A stretch of 64,000 nucleotides of DNA, from NCBI GenBank assembly GCA_033764875.1, contig JANRIO010000051.1:5793-69792 (forward strand). Direction: 5' to 3'. This stretch comes from AWTP1-13 sp033764875. GTDB lineage: Bacteria > Pseudomonadota > Alphaproteobacteria > Rhizobiales > Hyphomicrobiaceae. This document shows positions 36,034 to 45,344 of this stretch, in pieces. Within the stretch, counting starts at the first letter, position 1, and every line of letters starts with the position of its first letter. Made by a program: the position numbers and the translations under genes. The notes under the pieces were generated by a model that saw only the letters and a program-made list of their open reading frames with translations, searched no databases and had not been told where the DNA came from.

Positions 36034-36705
36034 ATGATCGTGATCGTGGATGAGCGTGAGGCAGTGAAAGAGGGCTATACAGCCTGGTTCGATCGCGAGG
36101 GTGTGTCGGCAACCGGCCTGTCGCCGTCGGACTTCGACACCTGGGTTGGTGGCGTGTCCGAGCCTGATCTCCTGGCGGTCGAGGCCTTTCTTCTGGGTGA
36201 GGCGCGCGAGCGGCACACCCTGCCGCGGTTGATCCGCGGCCGCTCCAAGGCGCCCGTGATCGCTCTCAACGACAACAAGTCTCTCGAGGAGACGCTCGAC
36301 CTTTTCGCGGCCGGCGTCGACGACGTCGTGCGCAAGCCGATCCATGTCCGCGAGATCCTGGCGCGCATTCGCGCCATCCGCGGGCGCACGCAGGTCTCGC
36401 CCGAAGCGACGGTGGTCGGCGACCTGAAGGTGTTCTCCGATGGTCGCGATCCCGAGGTGAAGGGTGAGGTTCTGCCTCTGCCGCGCCGCGAGCGGCGCAT
36501 CCTCGAGTATCTCGTCATGAACCGCGGCTGCCGCGTGACCAAGACCCAGATCTACAACTATGTCTACGGCCTCTTCAGCGAGGACATCGACGAGAACGTG
36601 GTCGAGAGCCACGTGAGCAAGCTGAGGAAGCGCCTGCGCCACCGCCTGGGATACGACCCGATCGATTCCCAGCGCTACCTCGGCTACCGCCTGATCTACA
36701 CGTGA
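36034..36705 (+). CDS. ftcR: flagellar transcriptional regulator FtcR
   Basis: A 223-residue OmpR-type regulator closely matching FtcR of Brucella (Rem of Sinorhizobium). The receiver domain (1-115) has Asp6/Glu7 and Lys101 in 'VVRKPIHVRE'; the winged helix (about 125-223) has 'LPRRERRILEYLVMNRGCRVTKTQIYNYVYG' and 'VESHVSKLRKRLRHRLG'. At the position of the phospho-acceptor Asp there is Glu50 ('PDLLAVEAF'), so it may be constitutively active. In Brucella FtcR activates flagellar promoters. I chose the ATG at 36034 (GGGGGA upstream); a frame to 35965 would translate through the leader stem-loop. Confidence 0.88.
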   Translation: MIVIVDEREAVKEGYTAWFDREGVSATGLSPSDFDTWVGGVSEPDLLAVEAFLLGEARERHTLPRLIRGRSKAPVIALNDNKSLEETLDLFAAGVDDVVRKPIHVREILARIRAIRGRTQVSPEATVVGDLKVFSDGRDPEVKGEVLPLPRRERRILEYLVMNRGCRVTKTQIYNYVYGLFSEDIDENVVESHVSKLRKRLRHRLGYDPIDSQRYLGYRLIYT

Positions 36706-36903
36706 CGGGCGCCGCTCGGTCGCTCCGCGTCTGGCGGGGCGCCCGCGGCTCGGTTTTTGCTGGCGCTGCGATTGCTGGAAGCTCCGTAAGCGTCCTGATT
36801 TATCCAGTATAAACAATAATTAACAGCAAGTTAATTCAAGCTTCACACAAGCTGAGCTTGCTTAACTGACCCTTGAGACAACCGTTTCCAAGAAGGGTGT
36901 GCC
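36706..36903. promoter_or_regulatory. flgE promoter region, AT-rich with TTAA repeats
   Basis: The 198-base gap between ftcR and flgE becomes strongly AT-rich from 36798 to 36870. It carries several TTAA boxes and an AGCAAG (36825-36830) / CTTGCT (36857-36862) inverted repeat. This is the most likely promoter of the flagellar operon and a candidate FtcR binding region. An AAGGGTG ribosome site precedes the flgE ATG. Confidence 0.5.
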
Positions 36904-38166
36904 ATGGGTCTTTACGGTTTGATGCGCACGAGCGTTTCGGGGATGGCCGCGCAGGCCAACCGCCTCGGTGCAATCTCGGACAACGTCGCGAACTCCGCGA
37001 CGCCGGGCTACAAGGGTTCCGAGATCCAGTTCTCGACGCTCGTCCTCCAGGGCGGCGGCCAGGACTATGCCTCGGGCAACGTCGAGAGCCAGACGCGCAA
37101 GCACGTCTCGCAGCAAGGCTCGCTGTCCTACACCACGTCGGCCACCGATCTCGCCATCAAGGGCGACGGCTTCTTCGTCGTCGAGGGCGAGAACGGCCAG
37201 ACGTTCCTCACCCGTGCCGGCTCCTTCCAGCGCGACGGAACCGGCAATCTTGTCAATGCCGCTGGCTTCAAGCTGATGGGCTACGACGCCACCACCGGCG
37301 CCGGCAATGGCGTCAGCAACGGCACGGCGGGCCTGACGGCGGTCAACTTCGGCGGCTTCGCCTCGCTGCAGGCGAACCCCACCACGACCGGCAAGATGTA
37401 CGTCAACTTCCCATCCACATCCGACGTCATCGCCGGCTCGGACCTGCCCTCGACCAACTCGGCGACCTCCCAGTACACGGGCAAGTCCTCGCTCGTGGTC
37501 TACGATTCGCTTGGCAACCAGGTCACGCTCGACATCTACTCGGCCAAGGCGGCCGACGGGACGTGGGAGCTTGCCGTCTACAACCGCGCCGACGCCGATG
37601 CCACCTCCGGCGGCTTTCCCTACGCCAACGCCGCCCTGACGACGGAGACGCTGAACTTCGACTCCGACGGCCAGTTCTCTTCCGGCAGCCCCACCTCGCT
37701 CACTGTCGCGGTGCCGAACGGCTCGACGATGACCATCGATCTGAGCCAGTCGACGCAGCTCTCCTCCTCCTACACCGTCTTCAGCGCCACGGCGAACGGC
37801 AACGCCCCGAGCGAGGTCGACCACATCGACATCGACAATACGGGCGAGATCTACGCCATCTTCAAGAACGGCGAGCGCGTGCTTGCCTACAACATCCCGC
37901 TCGCCAAGGTGCCGAGCCCCGACAACCTTACGCCGGCGACGGGCAACGTCTACTCGATCAGCTCCACCTCGGGCGACATTCTGGTCGGCACCCCCAACAA
38001 GGGCGGCTTCGGCAGCCTCGTGTCGGGCGCCTTGGAGCAGTCGACGGTCGACCTCGGCTCCGAGCTCACCTCCATGATCGAGTCGCAACGCAACTACACG
38101 GCCAACTCGAAGGTCTTCCAGACCGGATCCGAGTTGATCGACGTTCTCATCAACCTGAAGCGCTAG
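36904..38166 (+). CDS. flgE: flagellar hook protein FlgE
   Basis: A 420-residue hook protein. The N-terminal 'GLYGLMRTSVSGMAAQANRLGAISDNVANSATPGYKGSEIQFSTL' and C-terminal 'GALEQSTVDLGSELTSMIESQRNYTANSKVFQTGSELIDVLINLKR' are the conserved rod/hook axial-protein coiled-coil ends. The variable Ser/Thr/Gly-rich centre forms the hook surface. Exported by the flagellar type III apparatus encoded downstream. Confidence 0.93.
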   Translation: MGLYGLMRTSVSGMAAQANRLGAISDNVANSATPGYKGSEIQFSTLVLQGGGQDYASGNVESQTRKHVSQQGSLSYTTSATDLAIKGDGFFVVEGENGQTFLTRAGSFQRDGTGNLVNAAGFKLMGYDATTGAGNGVSNGTAGLTAVNFGGFASLQANPTTTGKMYVNFPSTSDVIAGSDLPSTNSATSQYTGKSSLVVYDSLGNQVTLDIYSAKAADGTWELAVYNRADADATSGGFPYANAALTTETLNFDSDGQFSSGSPTSLTVAVPNGSTMTIDLSQSTQLSSSYTVFSATANGNAPSEVDHIDIDNTGEIYAIFKNGERVLAYNIPLAKVPSPDNLTPATGNVYSISSTSGDILVGTPNKGGFGSLVSGALEQSTVDLGSELTSMIESQRNYTANSKVFQTGSELIDVLINLKR

Positions 38167-38204
38167 GGCATCTCCATGCCCTCCGCGTTCGGATAGGAAG
38201 CTGA

Positions 38205-39677
38205 ATGTCGCTGACGAGCAGTCTCAGTGTTGCTCTATCCGGGCTGACAACGTCCTCGGAGCAGCTGGCTGTCGTCTCGCGCAACGTCGCCCGAGCCAAC
38301 GAGGACGGCGCCACCCGCAAGGTCGCCAACGTCAGCACGACGGACAGTGGCGGCGCGCGGGTGGCCTCCGTCACCCGCCTTGCCAATCCGTCACTGCTTG
38401 CGAAGGTGACGGACGCGACCTCGGCGGCCGCGGCGCAGAAAGTCATCTCCGCCTCTCTCGACCAGTTCAACTACACGGTGAACGACCCCTCGCTCGAGGG
38501 GTCGCCTTCCGCCCTGCTCGGCAAGCTGGACTCGGCACTGCAGACCTTTGGCGCGGCCCCCCAGGATACCACCGCCTCCAACGCCGCCATCTCGGCCGCC
38601 CGCGACATGGCCCAGGGATTGCGCGACGCGACCCAGTCCGTGCAGAACCAGCGCTCGCTCGCCGACCGCGGCATCTCCGGCTCCGTAGACAACATCAATT
38701 CTCTGTTGGCGCAGTTTCAGACGCTCAACGACGAGATCGTGTCCGGCTCCGGGATGGGCAAGGATGTCACCGACAGCCTCGACCAGCGCGATCTCATCGT
38801 CCAGAAGCTGGCGGAGGAGATCGGCATCCGCACGGTGACGGACGGCAACAACTCGATGTCGATCTTCACCGATCAGGGCGTGACGCTGTTCAACAACATC
38901 CCGCGCGCCGTCACGTTCACGGCCATTCCCGCCTTCGGCGCCAACACGACGGGCAATGCCGTCTACGTCGACGGCGTGCCGATCACCGGCGGCGTCGGCT
39001 CCATGCAGTCGCTCACGGGCAGGCTCGTTGGCTACGCCGAGATCCGCGACACACTGGGACCCACCTACCAGAACCAGCTCGACGAGTTGGCGCGCGGCCT
39101 CATCTCGGCGTTCGCCGAGCAGGATCCCAGCGGCGACAACGTGCTCACCGCCCAGGTCGGCCTCTTCACCTACGACGGCGCGCCGGCGCTGCCGACGAGC
39201 GGCACGGTGTCGGCGGGAATCGCCGGCACCATCGCCATCAATCCCGTGGCCGATCCCTCGAAGGGCGGCGACGCGCTCACCTTGCGCGACGGCGGCATGA
39301 ACGGCGCCTCCTACGTGTACAACACGACCAATGCCACGGGCTACGCGACCCGCCTGCAGCAGCTGATCGACAACATGTCGACGGCCCAGCCCTACGACCA
39401 GGCCGCGAAGCTCACCAATTCCGCGACCATCTATGACTTCGCGAGCGCATCCGCCGGCTGGCTCCAGTCGCAGCGCCAGACCTCGACGACGGCTGCCGAC
39501 TACAACACCACCCTGCAGCAGCGGGCCGCCGACACCTTGTCGAAGGAGACTGGCGTCAACATCGACGAGGAGATGACCAACATGCTGCAGTTCGAGCGTG
39601 CCTATCAGGCCTCGGCAAGGCTCATGAATACAATCGATGCACTCTTCCAGACCCTCCTGCAGACCTATAGCTCATGA
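38205..39677 (+). CDS. flgK: flagellar hook-associated protein FlgK
   Basis: A 490-residue hook-filament junction protein with the N-terminal 'LSVALSGLTTSSEQLAVVSRNVARANEDGATRK' and 'LLAQFQTLNDEIV' segments, a 'DQRDLIVQKLAEEIGI' motif typical of FlgK, and the C-terminal 'GVNIDEEMTNMLQFERAYQASARLMNTIDALFQTLL' axial helix. The stop overlaps flgL as ATGA. Confidence 0.92.
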   Translation: MSLTSSLSVALSGLTTSSEQLAVVSRNVARANEDGATRKVANVSTTDSGGARVASVTRLANPSLLAKVTDATSAAAAQKVISASLDQFNYTVNDPSLEGSPSALLGKLDSALQTFGAAPQDTTASNAAISAARDMAQGLRDATQSVQNQRSLADRGISGSVDNINSLLAQFQTLNDEIVSGSGMGKDVTDSLDQRDLIVQKLAEEIGIRTVTDGNNSMSIFTDQGVTLFNNIPRAVTFTAIPAFGANTTGNAVYVDGVPITGGVGSMQSLTGRLVGYAEIRDTLGPTYQNQLDELARGLISAFAEQDPSGDNVLTAQVGLFTYDGAPALPTSGTVSAGIAGTIAINPVADPSKGGDALTLRDGGMNGASYVYNTTNATGYATRLQQLIDNMSTAQPYDQAAKLTNSATIYDFASASAGWLQSQRQTSTTAADYNTTLQQRAADTLSKETGVNIDEEMTNMLQFERAYQASARLMNTIDALFQTLLQTYSS

Positions 39678-40732
39678 CGGCGACATCCCACATATCGACT
39701 GCCGCGATCGGCATGGCGAGCCGCCTGTCGATCACCAACCTCCAGAACAAGCTTCAGGAGGCGCAGAAGGAGCTGTCCACCTCGCGCCTCGCAGACGTCG
39801 GTCTCACGCTCGGCTTCCGCACCGGCGAGACCATCTCCATGCGCCAGGAGGTTACGCGGCTCAAGACGATCACCGATACCAACTCCGTGGCCAAGGCCCG
39901 CCTCGACACCACCGATGTCGCCCTGGAGGGCATCGCGGACGGCGCCTCCGAGTTCCTCGGCAACCTCTTCCTCGCCCGCAACGGCGGCATCACGGCGAGC
40001 GCGCTGGCCGACGTGGCGAAGGCCGCGCTGTCGACCTTCACGGACGCCTCCAACACCACGCTCAATGGCATGTTCCTGTTCGGCGGCATCAACAGCGATG
40101 CAAAGCCCATCGAGATCTACGACACGACGCCGGCCTCCGCGGCGAAGACGGCGGTCAACGATGCCTTTCAGACGGCGTTCGGGATCTCGCAGTCGGATGC
40201 GGGCGTCGCCAACATCTCCCCGGCCGACATGGAGACCTTCCTCGACGGAGCCTTCAGCGACCTGTTCGAGACGGATGCGTGGCTCGGCACGTGGTCGAAC
40301 GCGTCCGACACGAACATCAAGAGCCGGATCTCGACGTCCGAGCTCATCGACACGTCCGCGAACGCCAACCAGCCGGCCTTCCGCAAGCTGGCCGAGGCCT
40401 ACACGATGATGTCCGATCTCGGCAACGCGAGCCTCTCCACCGACACCTACAACGTGCTCATCGAGAAGGCGATGGCCCTGATCAACGAGGCAGGCACCGA
40501 CTTGACGCGCATTCGCACCGACATCGGCAGTGCCCAATCGCGCATCGAGGGCGCCAACGACCGCATGGCGATCCAGATCAACGTGCTCAACCTCAACGTC
40601 AGCTCCCTGGAGGGGGTCGACCCGGCCGAGGTCTCCGTGCGGGTATCCTCGCTGCTGACCCAGATCGAGACGGCATACTCCGTCACGGCGAGGATCCAGA
40701 ACCTGAGCATCCTGAACTACATGCCGTCATGA
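39674..40732 (+). CDS. flgL: flagellar hook-associated protein FlgL
   Basis: A 352-residue flagellin-like junction protein. The N-terminal 'SRLSITNLQNKLQEAQKELSTSRLADVGLTLG' helix and 'GETISMRQEVTRLKTI' match alphaproteobacterial FlgL, and the C-terminal 'SLLTQIETAYSVTARIQNLSILNYM' closes the coiled coil. Translation is coupled to flgK. Confidence 0.92.
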   Translation: MTATSHISTAAIGMASRLSITNLQNKLQEAQKELSTSRLADVGLTLGFRTGETISMRQEVTRLKTITDTNSVAKARLDTTDVALEGIADGASEFLGNLFLARNGGITASALADVAKAALSTFTDASNTTLNGMFLFGGINSDAKPIEIYDTTPASAAKTAVNDAFQTAFGISQSDAGVANISPADMETFLDGAFSDLFETDAWLGTWSNASDTNIKSRISTSELIDTSANANQPAFRKLAEAYTMMSDLGNASLSTDTYNVLIEKAMALINEAGTDLTRIRTDIGSAQSRIEGANDRMAIQINVLNLNVSSLEGVDPAEVSVRVSSLLTQIETAYSVTARIQNLSILNYMPS

Positions 40733-40785
40733 CGACAGCCACCAGCCGCCGCAACGCCAGCACGCCATAGGACCGGGGATTCGAG

Positions 40786-41133
40786 ATGTATCAGTTCTCA
40801 TACGCTGAAGTGCTCGACGACGCACCTGCGAGCGCCCGCGAGCGCGAGCACCAGGCCATCGAGCGCTCGATCGAGTTGCTCCGCGCTGCCCAGCAGGCCG
40901 GCACGAGCTCGCGCGAATGCGTGGAGGCGATGCTGTTCGTCAGGCGGCTCTGGAGCTTCTTTCTCGAGGATCTCGCTTTGCCGGAGAACGAGCTGCCCAA
41001 GGCTCTGCGTGCCGATCTCATCTCCATCGGCCTGTGGGTGCTGAAGGAGGTCGAGCAGATCCGTCTCGAGAAATCGGACAACTTCAAGGGTCTGATCGAG
41101 GTTTCCGAGCAGATCCGCGACGGACTGAGATAG
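40786..41133 (+). CDS. flaF: flagellar biosynthesis regulator FlaF
   Basis: A 115-residue FlaF with 'YAEVLDDAPASAREREHQAIERSIELL', 'FVRRLWSFFLEDLALPENELPKALRADLISIGLWVLKEVEQIR'. In Caulobacter and Brucella FlaF promotes flagellin secretion/synthesis and opposes the repressor FlbT. The flbT gene that normally follows flaF is absent; flgD begins 40 bases later. Confidence 0.92.
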   Translation: MYQFSYAEVLDDAPASAREREHQAIERSIELLRAAQQAGTSSRECVEAMLFVRRLWSFFLEDLALPENELPKALRADLISIGLWVLKEVEQIRLEKSDNFKGLIEVSEQIRDGLR

Positions 41134-41173
41134 CCCCCCACGTCAAGACAAGGGACCCCCCCGGAGCTTCCAG

Positions 41174-41590
41174 ATGCAAGTCACCTCAGCGACCAGCTCG
41201 ACCAGCACCAGCAGCACCTCCTCGACGAGCACGACGGCCAAGGATGCCGCCGCCGCCTCGCTCGACTACAACACCTTCCTCAACCTGCTTCTCGCCCAGC
41301 TCAAGAATCAGGATCCGACCAAGCCGATGGACTCGACCGAGTACATGTCGCAGCTCGCCTCGTTCTCCAACGTCGAGCAGTCGATCAAGACCAACTCCAA
41401 GCTCGACTCCCTCCTCACCTCGCAGTCGCTTTCCCAGGCCGAGAATCTGATAGGCAAGACGCTCACGAATTCCGACGGCACCGTGAGCGGAAAGGTGGTG
41501 TCTGTGAACGTGGCCTCCGATGCGTCCGTCGCGACGCTCGACAACGGTCAGACGCTCACCCTGGGCACCGGCATCACGGTGTCCTCCTGA
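41174..41590 (+). CDS. flgD: flagellar hook assembly protein FlgD
   Basis: A 138-residue FlgD: a Ser/Thr-rich N-terminus, the hallmark 'YNTFLNLLLAQLKNQDPTKPMDSTEYMSQLASFSNVEQ' and a short C-terminal beta domain. It forms the scaffold cap on which the hook grows. Short compared with enterobacterial FlgD but normal for alphaproteobacteria, which lack the extra C-terminal domains. CGGAG lies 7 bases upstream of the ATG. Confidence 0.92.
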   Translation: MQVTSATSSTSTSSTSSTSTTAKDAAAASLDYNTFLNLLLAQLKNQDPTKPMDSTEYMSQLASFSNVEQSIKTNSKLDSLLTSQSLSQAENLIGKTLTNSDGTVSGKVVSVNVASDASVATLDNGQTLTLGTGITVSS

Positions 41591-41611
41591 CAGCGCGAAG
41601 GGCGCCCGAGC

Positions 41612-41878
41612 ATGAATCAGGCTGACGCAATCGACATCGTGCAGGCCGCGATCTGGACTGTGATCGTCGCCTCCGGCCCGGCCGTGGCCGCCGCCATGGC
41701 CGTCGGCATCGTCATCGCGTTGCTGCAGGCGCTCACCCAGGTGCAGGAGATGACGCTGACCTTCATTCCGAAGATCATCGCCATCCTGCTCGTCGCCTCG
41801 CTCAGCGCCTCGTTCATGGGCGCCGCCATCTACAACTTTGCCGAGACCGTCTACGCGCGTATCGAGGTGGGATTCTAG
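41612..41878 (+). CDS. fliQ: flagellar export apparatus protein FliQ
   Basis: An 88-residue membrane protein with two helices, 'IVQAAIWTVIVASGPAVAAAMAVGIVIALLQALTQVQEMTLTFIPKIIAI', a standard FliQ pattern. Part of the FliPQR export gate. fliP is not in the window and must be elsewhere. Confidence 0.93.
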   Translation: MNQADAIDIVQAAIWTVIVASGPAVAAAMAVGIVIALLQALTQVQEMTLTFIPKIIAILLVASLSASFMGAAIYNFAETVYARIEVGF

Positions 41879-42032
41879 TCGAGCGGACGGCGCATCTCTT
41901 GCCGCACCGCTCTGAGATCGGCCGGCCCGCCGCAAGCGGGCGCGGCCGCTGCCGTTTGGGCATCCTCGCGCAAGCTTCGTGGGCGAGGCTGCGCCGGGGG
42001 ACCGTTATGCGCGGTCGCAAATGGGGGTAGCC

Positions 42033-44129
42033 ATGGCCGCAACGCCGCAAGTCGTCAGTCCCGTCGAGGACCGCAAGGCTGGCGCTCAGGATATCGGCTT
42101 CGCCGTCGGCATCGTGTTCATCGTCACGGTGTTGTTCGTGCCGCTGCCGGCACCCATCATCGACGTCGGCCTCGCGTTCTCCATCGCGCTGTCCGTGCTG
42201 ATCCTGATGGTGGCGCTGTGGATCCAGAAGCCGCTCGACTTCTCGGCCTTTCCGACCGTTCTGCTGATCGCCACCGTCCTGCGGCTTGCGCTCAACATCG
42301 CCACGACCCGCCAGATCCTGTCGCACGGCAACGATGGGCCGACGGCGGCCGGCCACGTCATCGCCGGCTTCGCCAATTTCGTCATGGGCGGCGACTTCGT
42401 CATCGGCACCATCGTCTTCGTGATCCTGATCACGGTGAACTTCCTCGTCATCACCAAGGGCGCCACGCGCATCGCCGAGGTCGGCGCCCGCTTCACCCTC
42501 GATGCCATCCCCGGCAAGCAGATGGCGATCGATGCCGACCTCAACGCCGGCAACATCGACGACAAGGAAGCGGGTCGCCGCCGCCGAGAGCTCGAGGAGG
42601 AGAGCGCCTTCTTCGGCTCCATGGACGGTGCCTCCAAGTTCGTCCGCGGCGACGCCATCGCCGGCATCATCATCACCGCCGTCAACGTGTTCGGCGGCAT
42701 CGTCATCGGCGTCACCCGCCACGGCATGTCGCTCGGCGATGCCGCCGACATCTTCGTCAAGCTGTCCGTCGGCGATGGTCTCGTCACGCAGATCCCGGCG
42801 CTCATTGTCTCGCTCGCCGCCGGCCTCCTCGTCTCCAAGGGCGGCACGCGCGGCTCGGCCGAGAAGGCGGTGCTCGACCAGCTCGGCAACTACCCCCGCG
42901 CCCTCATGCTGGCGGGCGTCGTCATGATCATGCTCGCCCTCGCGCCGCGGCTTCCCTTCCTGCCGTTCGCGCTGCTCGCCGCCGTGTTCATCTCCGTTGC
43001 GCTCATCATCCCCCGCCGCCGCGCCGAGCGGCGCGCCGTCGAGGAGGCCAACGAGCGCGCCAAGGCGCAGGCCGCGGCCGATGAGGTCAAGAACTCGGTC
43101 AAGGAGCAGCTCAGGACTGCCGAGATCGAGCTTTGCCTCGGCAAGCAGATCGGTGCCGCCCTCCTCAAGGATCACTCCGAGCTTGCCCAGCGCGTCGCCA
43201 AGATGCGCCGCAAGTTCGCGAGCCAGTACGGCTTCGTGGTGCCGGAGATCAAGCTCGGCGACGACCTCGCGATCCCGCCCAAGAGCTACCACGTCAAGAT
43301 CCACGGCACGGTTGTCGCCACCGAGGAGCTGCGCATCGGCGACGTCCTCGTCATCACCGGTGAGGGCCCCAGGCCCGACGTGCCGGGCGACGAGACGCGC
43401 GAGCCCGCGTTCGGCATGAAGGCGATGTGGGTGCCGGAGATGTTCAATGCCAACCTGAAGCAGAGGGGCTTCCGCCCCGTCGACAACATGTCCGTTCTCC
43501 TCACGCATCTGCGCGAGGTGATCCGCAACAACCTGGCCCAGCTCTTCTCCTACAGGGATCTGCGGGCGATGCTCGAGCGCCTCGAGCCCGAGTACCGCCG
43601 CCTGATCGAGGAGATTGCGCCCGCCCACATCTCCTATTCAGGCATCCAGGCGGTTCTCAAGCTCCTCCTGGCCGAGCGCATCTCCATCCGCAACCTGCAC
43701 CTGATCCTGGAGGCCATCGCCGAGGTCGCTCCCCACGTTCGCCGCGCCGAGGCGCTGGCCGAGCATGTGCGCATGCGGCTGGCCCAGCAGATCTGCGGCG
43801 ATCTCTCCGACGGAGGGCACCTGAAGGTGCTCCGCCTCGGCAGCAAGTGGGAGATGACCTTCCACGGCGCCTTGAAGCGCGATGCCAAGGGCGACATTGT
43901 CGAGTTCGACATCGACCCGCGGCTCATAGAGCAGTTCGGCGCCGAGGCCTCCAAGGTCGTGCGCGCCCTGATGGACCAGGGCCACCAGTTCGTGCTGGTG
44001 GCCGCTCCCGATGCGCGCCCCTATGTGCGCATGGTGACGGAGCGCCTGTTCCCCAACCTGCCGGTGCTCAGCCACGTCGAGATCGCGCGCGGCGTTCAGA
44101 TCAAGTCCATGGGCACCATCGCCACGTGA
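42033..44129 (+). CDS. flhA: flagellar export apparatus protein FlhA
   Basis: A 698-residue FlhA: eight membrane helices in the first 330 residues, including 'PAPIIDVGLAFSIALSVLILMVALW' and the FHIPEP-region equivalent 'FSAFPTVLLIATVLRLALNIATTRQIL', followed by the cytosolic domain with 'GFRPVDNMSVLLTHLREVIRNNLAQLFSYRDLRAML'. It forms the export ring. ATG 42033 (GGGGGT upstream) preferred over 42021. Confidence 0.93.
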   Translation: MAATPQVVSPVEDRKAGAQDIGFAVGIVFIVTVLFVPLPAPIIDVGLAFSIALSVLILMVALWIQKPLDFSAFPTVLLIATVLRLALNIATTRQILSHGNDGPTAAGHVIAGFANFVMGGDFVIGTIVFVILITVNFLVITKGATRIAEVGARFTLDAIPGKQMAIDADLNAGNIDDKEAGRRRRELEEESAFFGSMDGASKFVRGDAIAGIIITAVNVFGGIVIGVTRHGMSLGDAADIFVKLSVGDGLVTQIPALIVSLAAGLLVSKGGTRGSAEKAVLDQLGNYPRALMLAGVVMIMLALAPRLPFLPFALLAAVFISVALIIPRRRAERRAVEEANERAKAQAAADEVKNSVKEQLRTAEIELCLGKQIGAALLKDHSELAQRVAKMRRKFASQYGFVVPEIKLGDDLAIPPKSYHVKIHGTVVATEELRIGDVLVITGEGPRPDVPGDETREPAFGMKAMWVPEMFNANLKQRGFRPVDNMSVLLTHLREVIRNNLAQLFSYRDLRAMLERLEPEYRRLIEEIAPAHISYSGIQAVLKLLLAERISIRNLHLILEAIAEVAPHVRRAEALAEHVRMRLAQQICGDLSDGGHLKVLRLGSKWEMTFHGALKRDAKGDIVEFDIDPRLIEQFGAEASKVVRALMDQGHQFVLVAAPDARPYVRMVTERLFPNLPVLSHVEIARGVQIKSMGTIAT

Positions 44130-44135
44130 GGGTCC

Positions 44136-44891
44136 ATGGCCGATCTCGGTCCGCAAGGTCCGCTGCTCGCCTTCATCCTGTTCTGCCGCATCGGCGGCTG
44201 CCTGATGCTCATGCCGGGCTTCTCCAGCACGCGCGTGCCGGTGCAGGTGCGCCTCTTCATCGCCGTCGCCGTGACCTTGATGCTGACGCCCGTGCTGGCC
44301 GATCAGCTCAAGGCCGCAGTCCCCGATGTGACGCCTGAGCGGCTCGTGCAGCTCATCGTCTTCGAGACCGTCACCGGCGGCCTCATCGGGATGATGGGCC
44401 GCCTGTTCTTCCTCGCCCTGCAGTTCATGGCGACGGCCGCGGCCAACTTCGTCGGCATGAGCGGCGCCTCTGGCCCCGGCATCGAGGAGCCCGAGCAGAC
44501 CCCGACCTTGGGCGTCCTCATCACCCTGACCGCGACGCTCCTCTTCTTCCTCACCGATCAGCACTGGGAGGTGCTGCGGGCGCTGATCGCCTCCTACCGC
44601 GTGATCCCGGTGACAGAGCCGGTCTCGACCGAGTTCTCGGTGGTCAAGCTGACGCAGACCCTGTCGACGGCCTTTCTGTTGGCGCTGCAGGTGACGAGCC
44701 CGTTCCTCGTCTACACGCTGATAGCGAACCTCCTCGTCGGCATCGGCAACCGGCTCGTGCCGCAGGTTCCCGTCTACTGGGTGTCGGGACCGCTGGTCCT
44801 GGTCGGCGGGCTGATCGTGCTCTATTTCACCATCGGCGAGACGCAGCGCCTGTTCTCCTCCGGCTTCATGGCCTGGCTGCTGAAGGGGTAG
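44136..44891 (+). CDS. fliR: flagellar export apparatus protein FliR
   Basis: A 251-residue inner-membrane protein with about six helices and the FliR segments 'FCRIGGCLMLMPGFSSTRVPVQVRLFIAVAVTLMLTPVL' and 'FYxxG'-like 'GGLIGMMGRLFFLALQFMATAAANFVG'. Together with FliP and FliQ it makes the export gate. It begins 6 bases after flhA. Confidence 0.93.
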   Translation: MADLGPQGPLLAFILFCRIGGCLMLMPGFSSTRVPVQVRLFIAVAVTLMLTPVLADQLKAAVPDVTPERLVQLIVFETVTGGLIGMMGRLFFLALQFMATAAANFVGMSGASGPGIEEPEQTPTLGVLITLTATLLFFLTDQHWEVLRALIASYRVIPVTEPVSTEFSVVKLTQTLSTAFLLALQVTSPFLVYTLIANLLVGIGNRLVPQVPVYWVSGPLVLVGGLIVLYFTIGETQRLFSSGFMAWLLKG

Positions 44892-44894
44892 ACC

Positions 44895-45299
44895 ATGGCC
44901 GAGGACCGCGTGGACCGCATACGGCGCATCCTCAAGGTGCAGCAACAACTGCACCGGGCCGAGGAATGGCGTCTGTCCGAGATCGAGCAGCGGATCGCGA
45001 GCCTTGAGGCCGATCAGCGCGATCTGATCGCCGCGCTCAATGCCGAGAACGGACTGGAGGGGCTGTTCCTCGACGCGACCGTCCGGCGCGTCAAGTCGCT
45101 CGCAGAGAGCGCCCGGGTGGCCGAGGGAGAGCGTGCCGAGCAGGCCGGCCGCGTGCTCGAGACCGGCAGCCGCCTCAAGGCCGCCGAGCGCCTGTTGCAG
45201 CGCGCCGAGGCCCATGCCCGGCGCGAGGAGGAGGCCGCCGATCTCCGCGAGATCATGGATCGCCTCGCCTCGCAAGCCCCCCGCAAGATTATCGGCTGA
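44895..45299 (+). CDS. coiled-coil flagellar cluster protein, FliJ-like
   Basis: A 134-residue, highly charged, almost entirely alpha-helical protein without signal peptide or membrane segment ('RRILKVQQQLHRAEEWRLSEIEQRIASLEADQRDLIAAL', later 'ERLLQRAEAHARREEEAADLREIMDRLA'). The length, coiled-coil character and position just after fliR resemble FliJ-type export chaperones. Similarity is structural rather than a clear sequence match, so the name is tentative. It starts 3 bases after the fliR stop. Confidence 0.65.
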   Translation: MAEDRVDRIRRILKVQQQLHRAEEWRLSEIEQRIASLEADQRDLIAALNAENGLEGLFLDATVRRVKSLAESARVAEGERAEQAGRVLETGSRLKAAERLLQRAEAHARREEEAADLREIMDRLASQAPRKIIG

Positions 45300-45344
45300 A
45301 ACTGTGGGCGATAGGAAAGCATCGCAACCCGTGGATCCAAAGGC

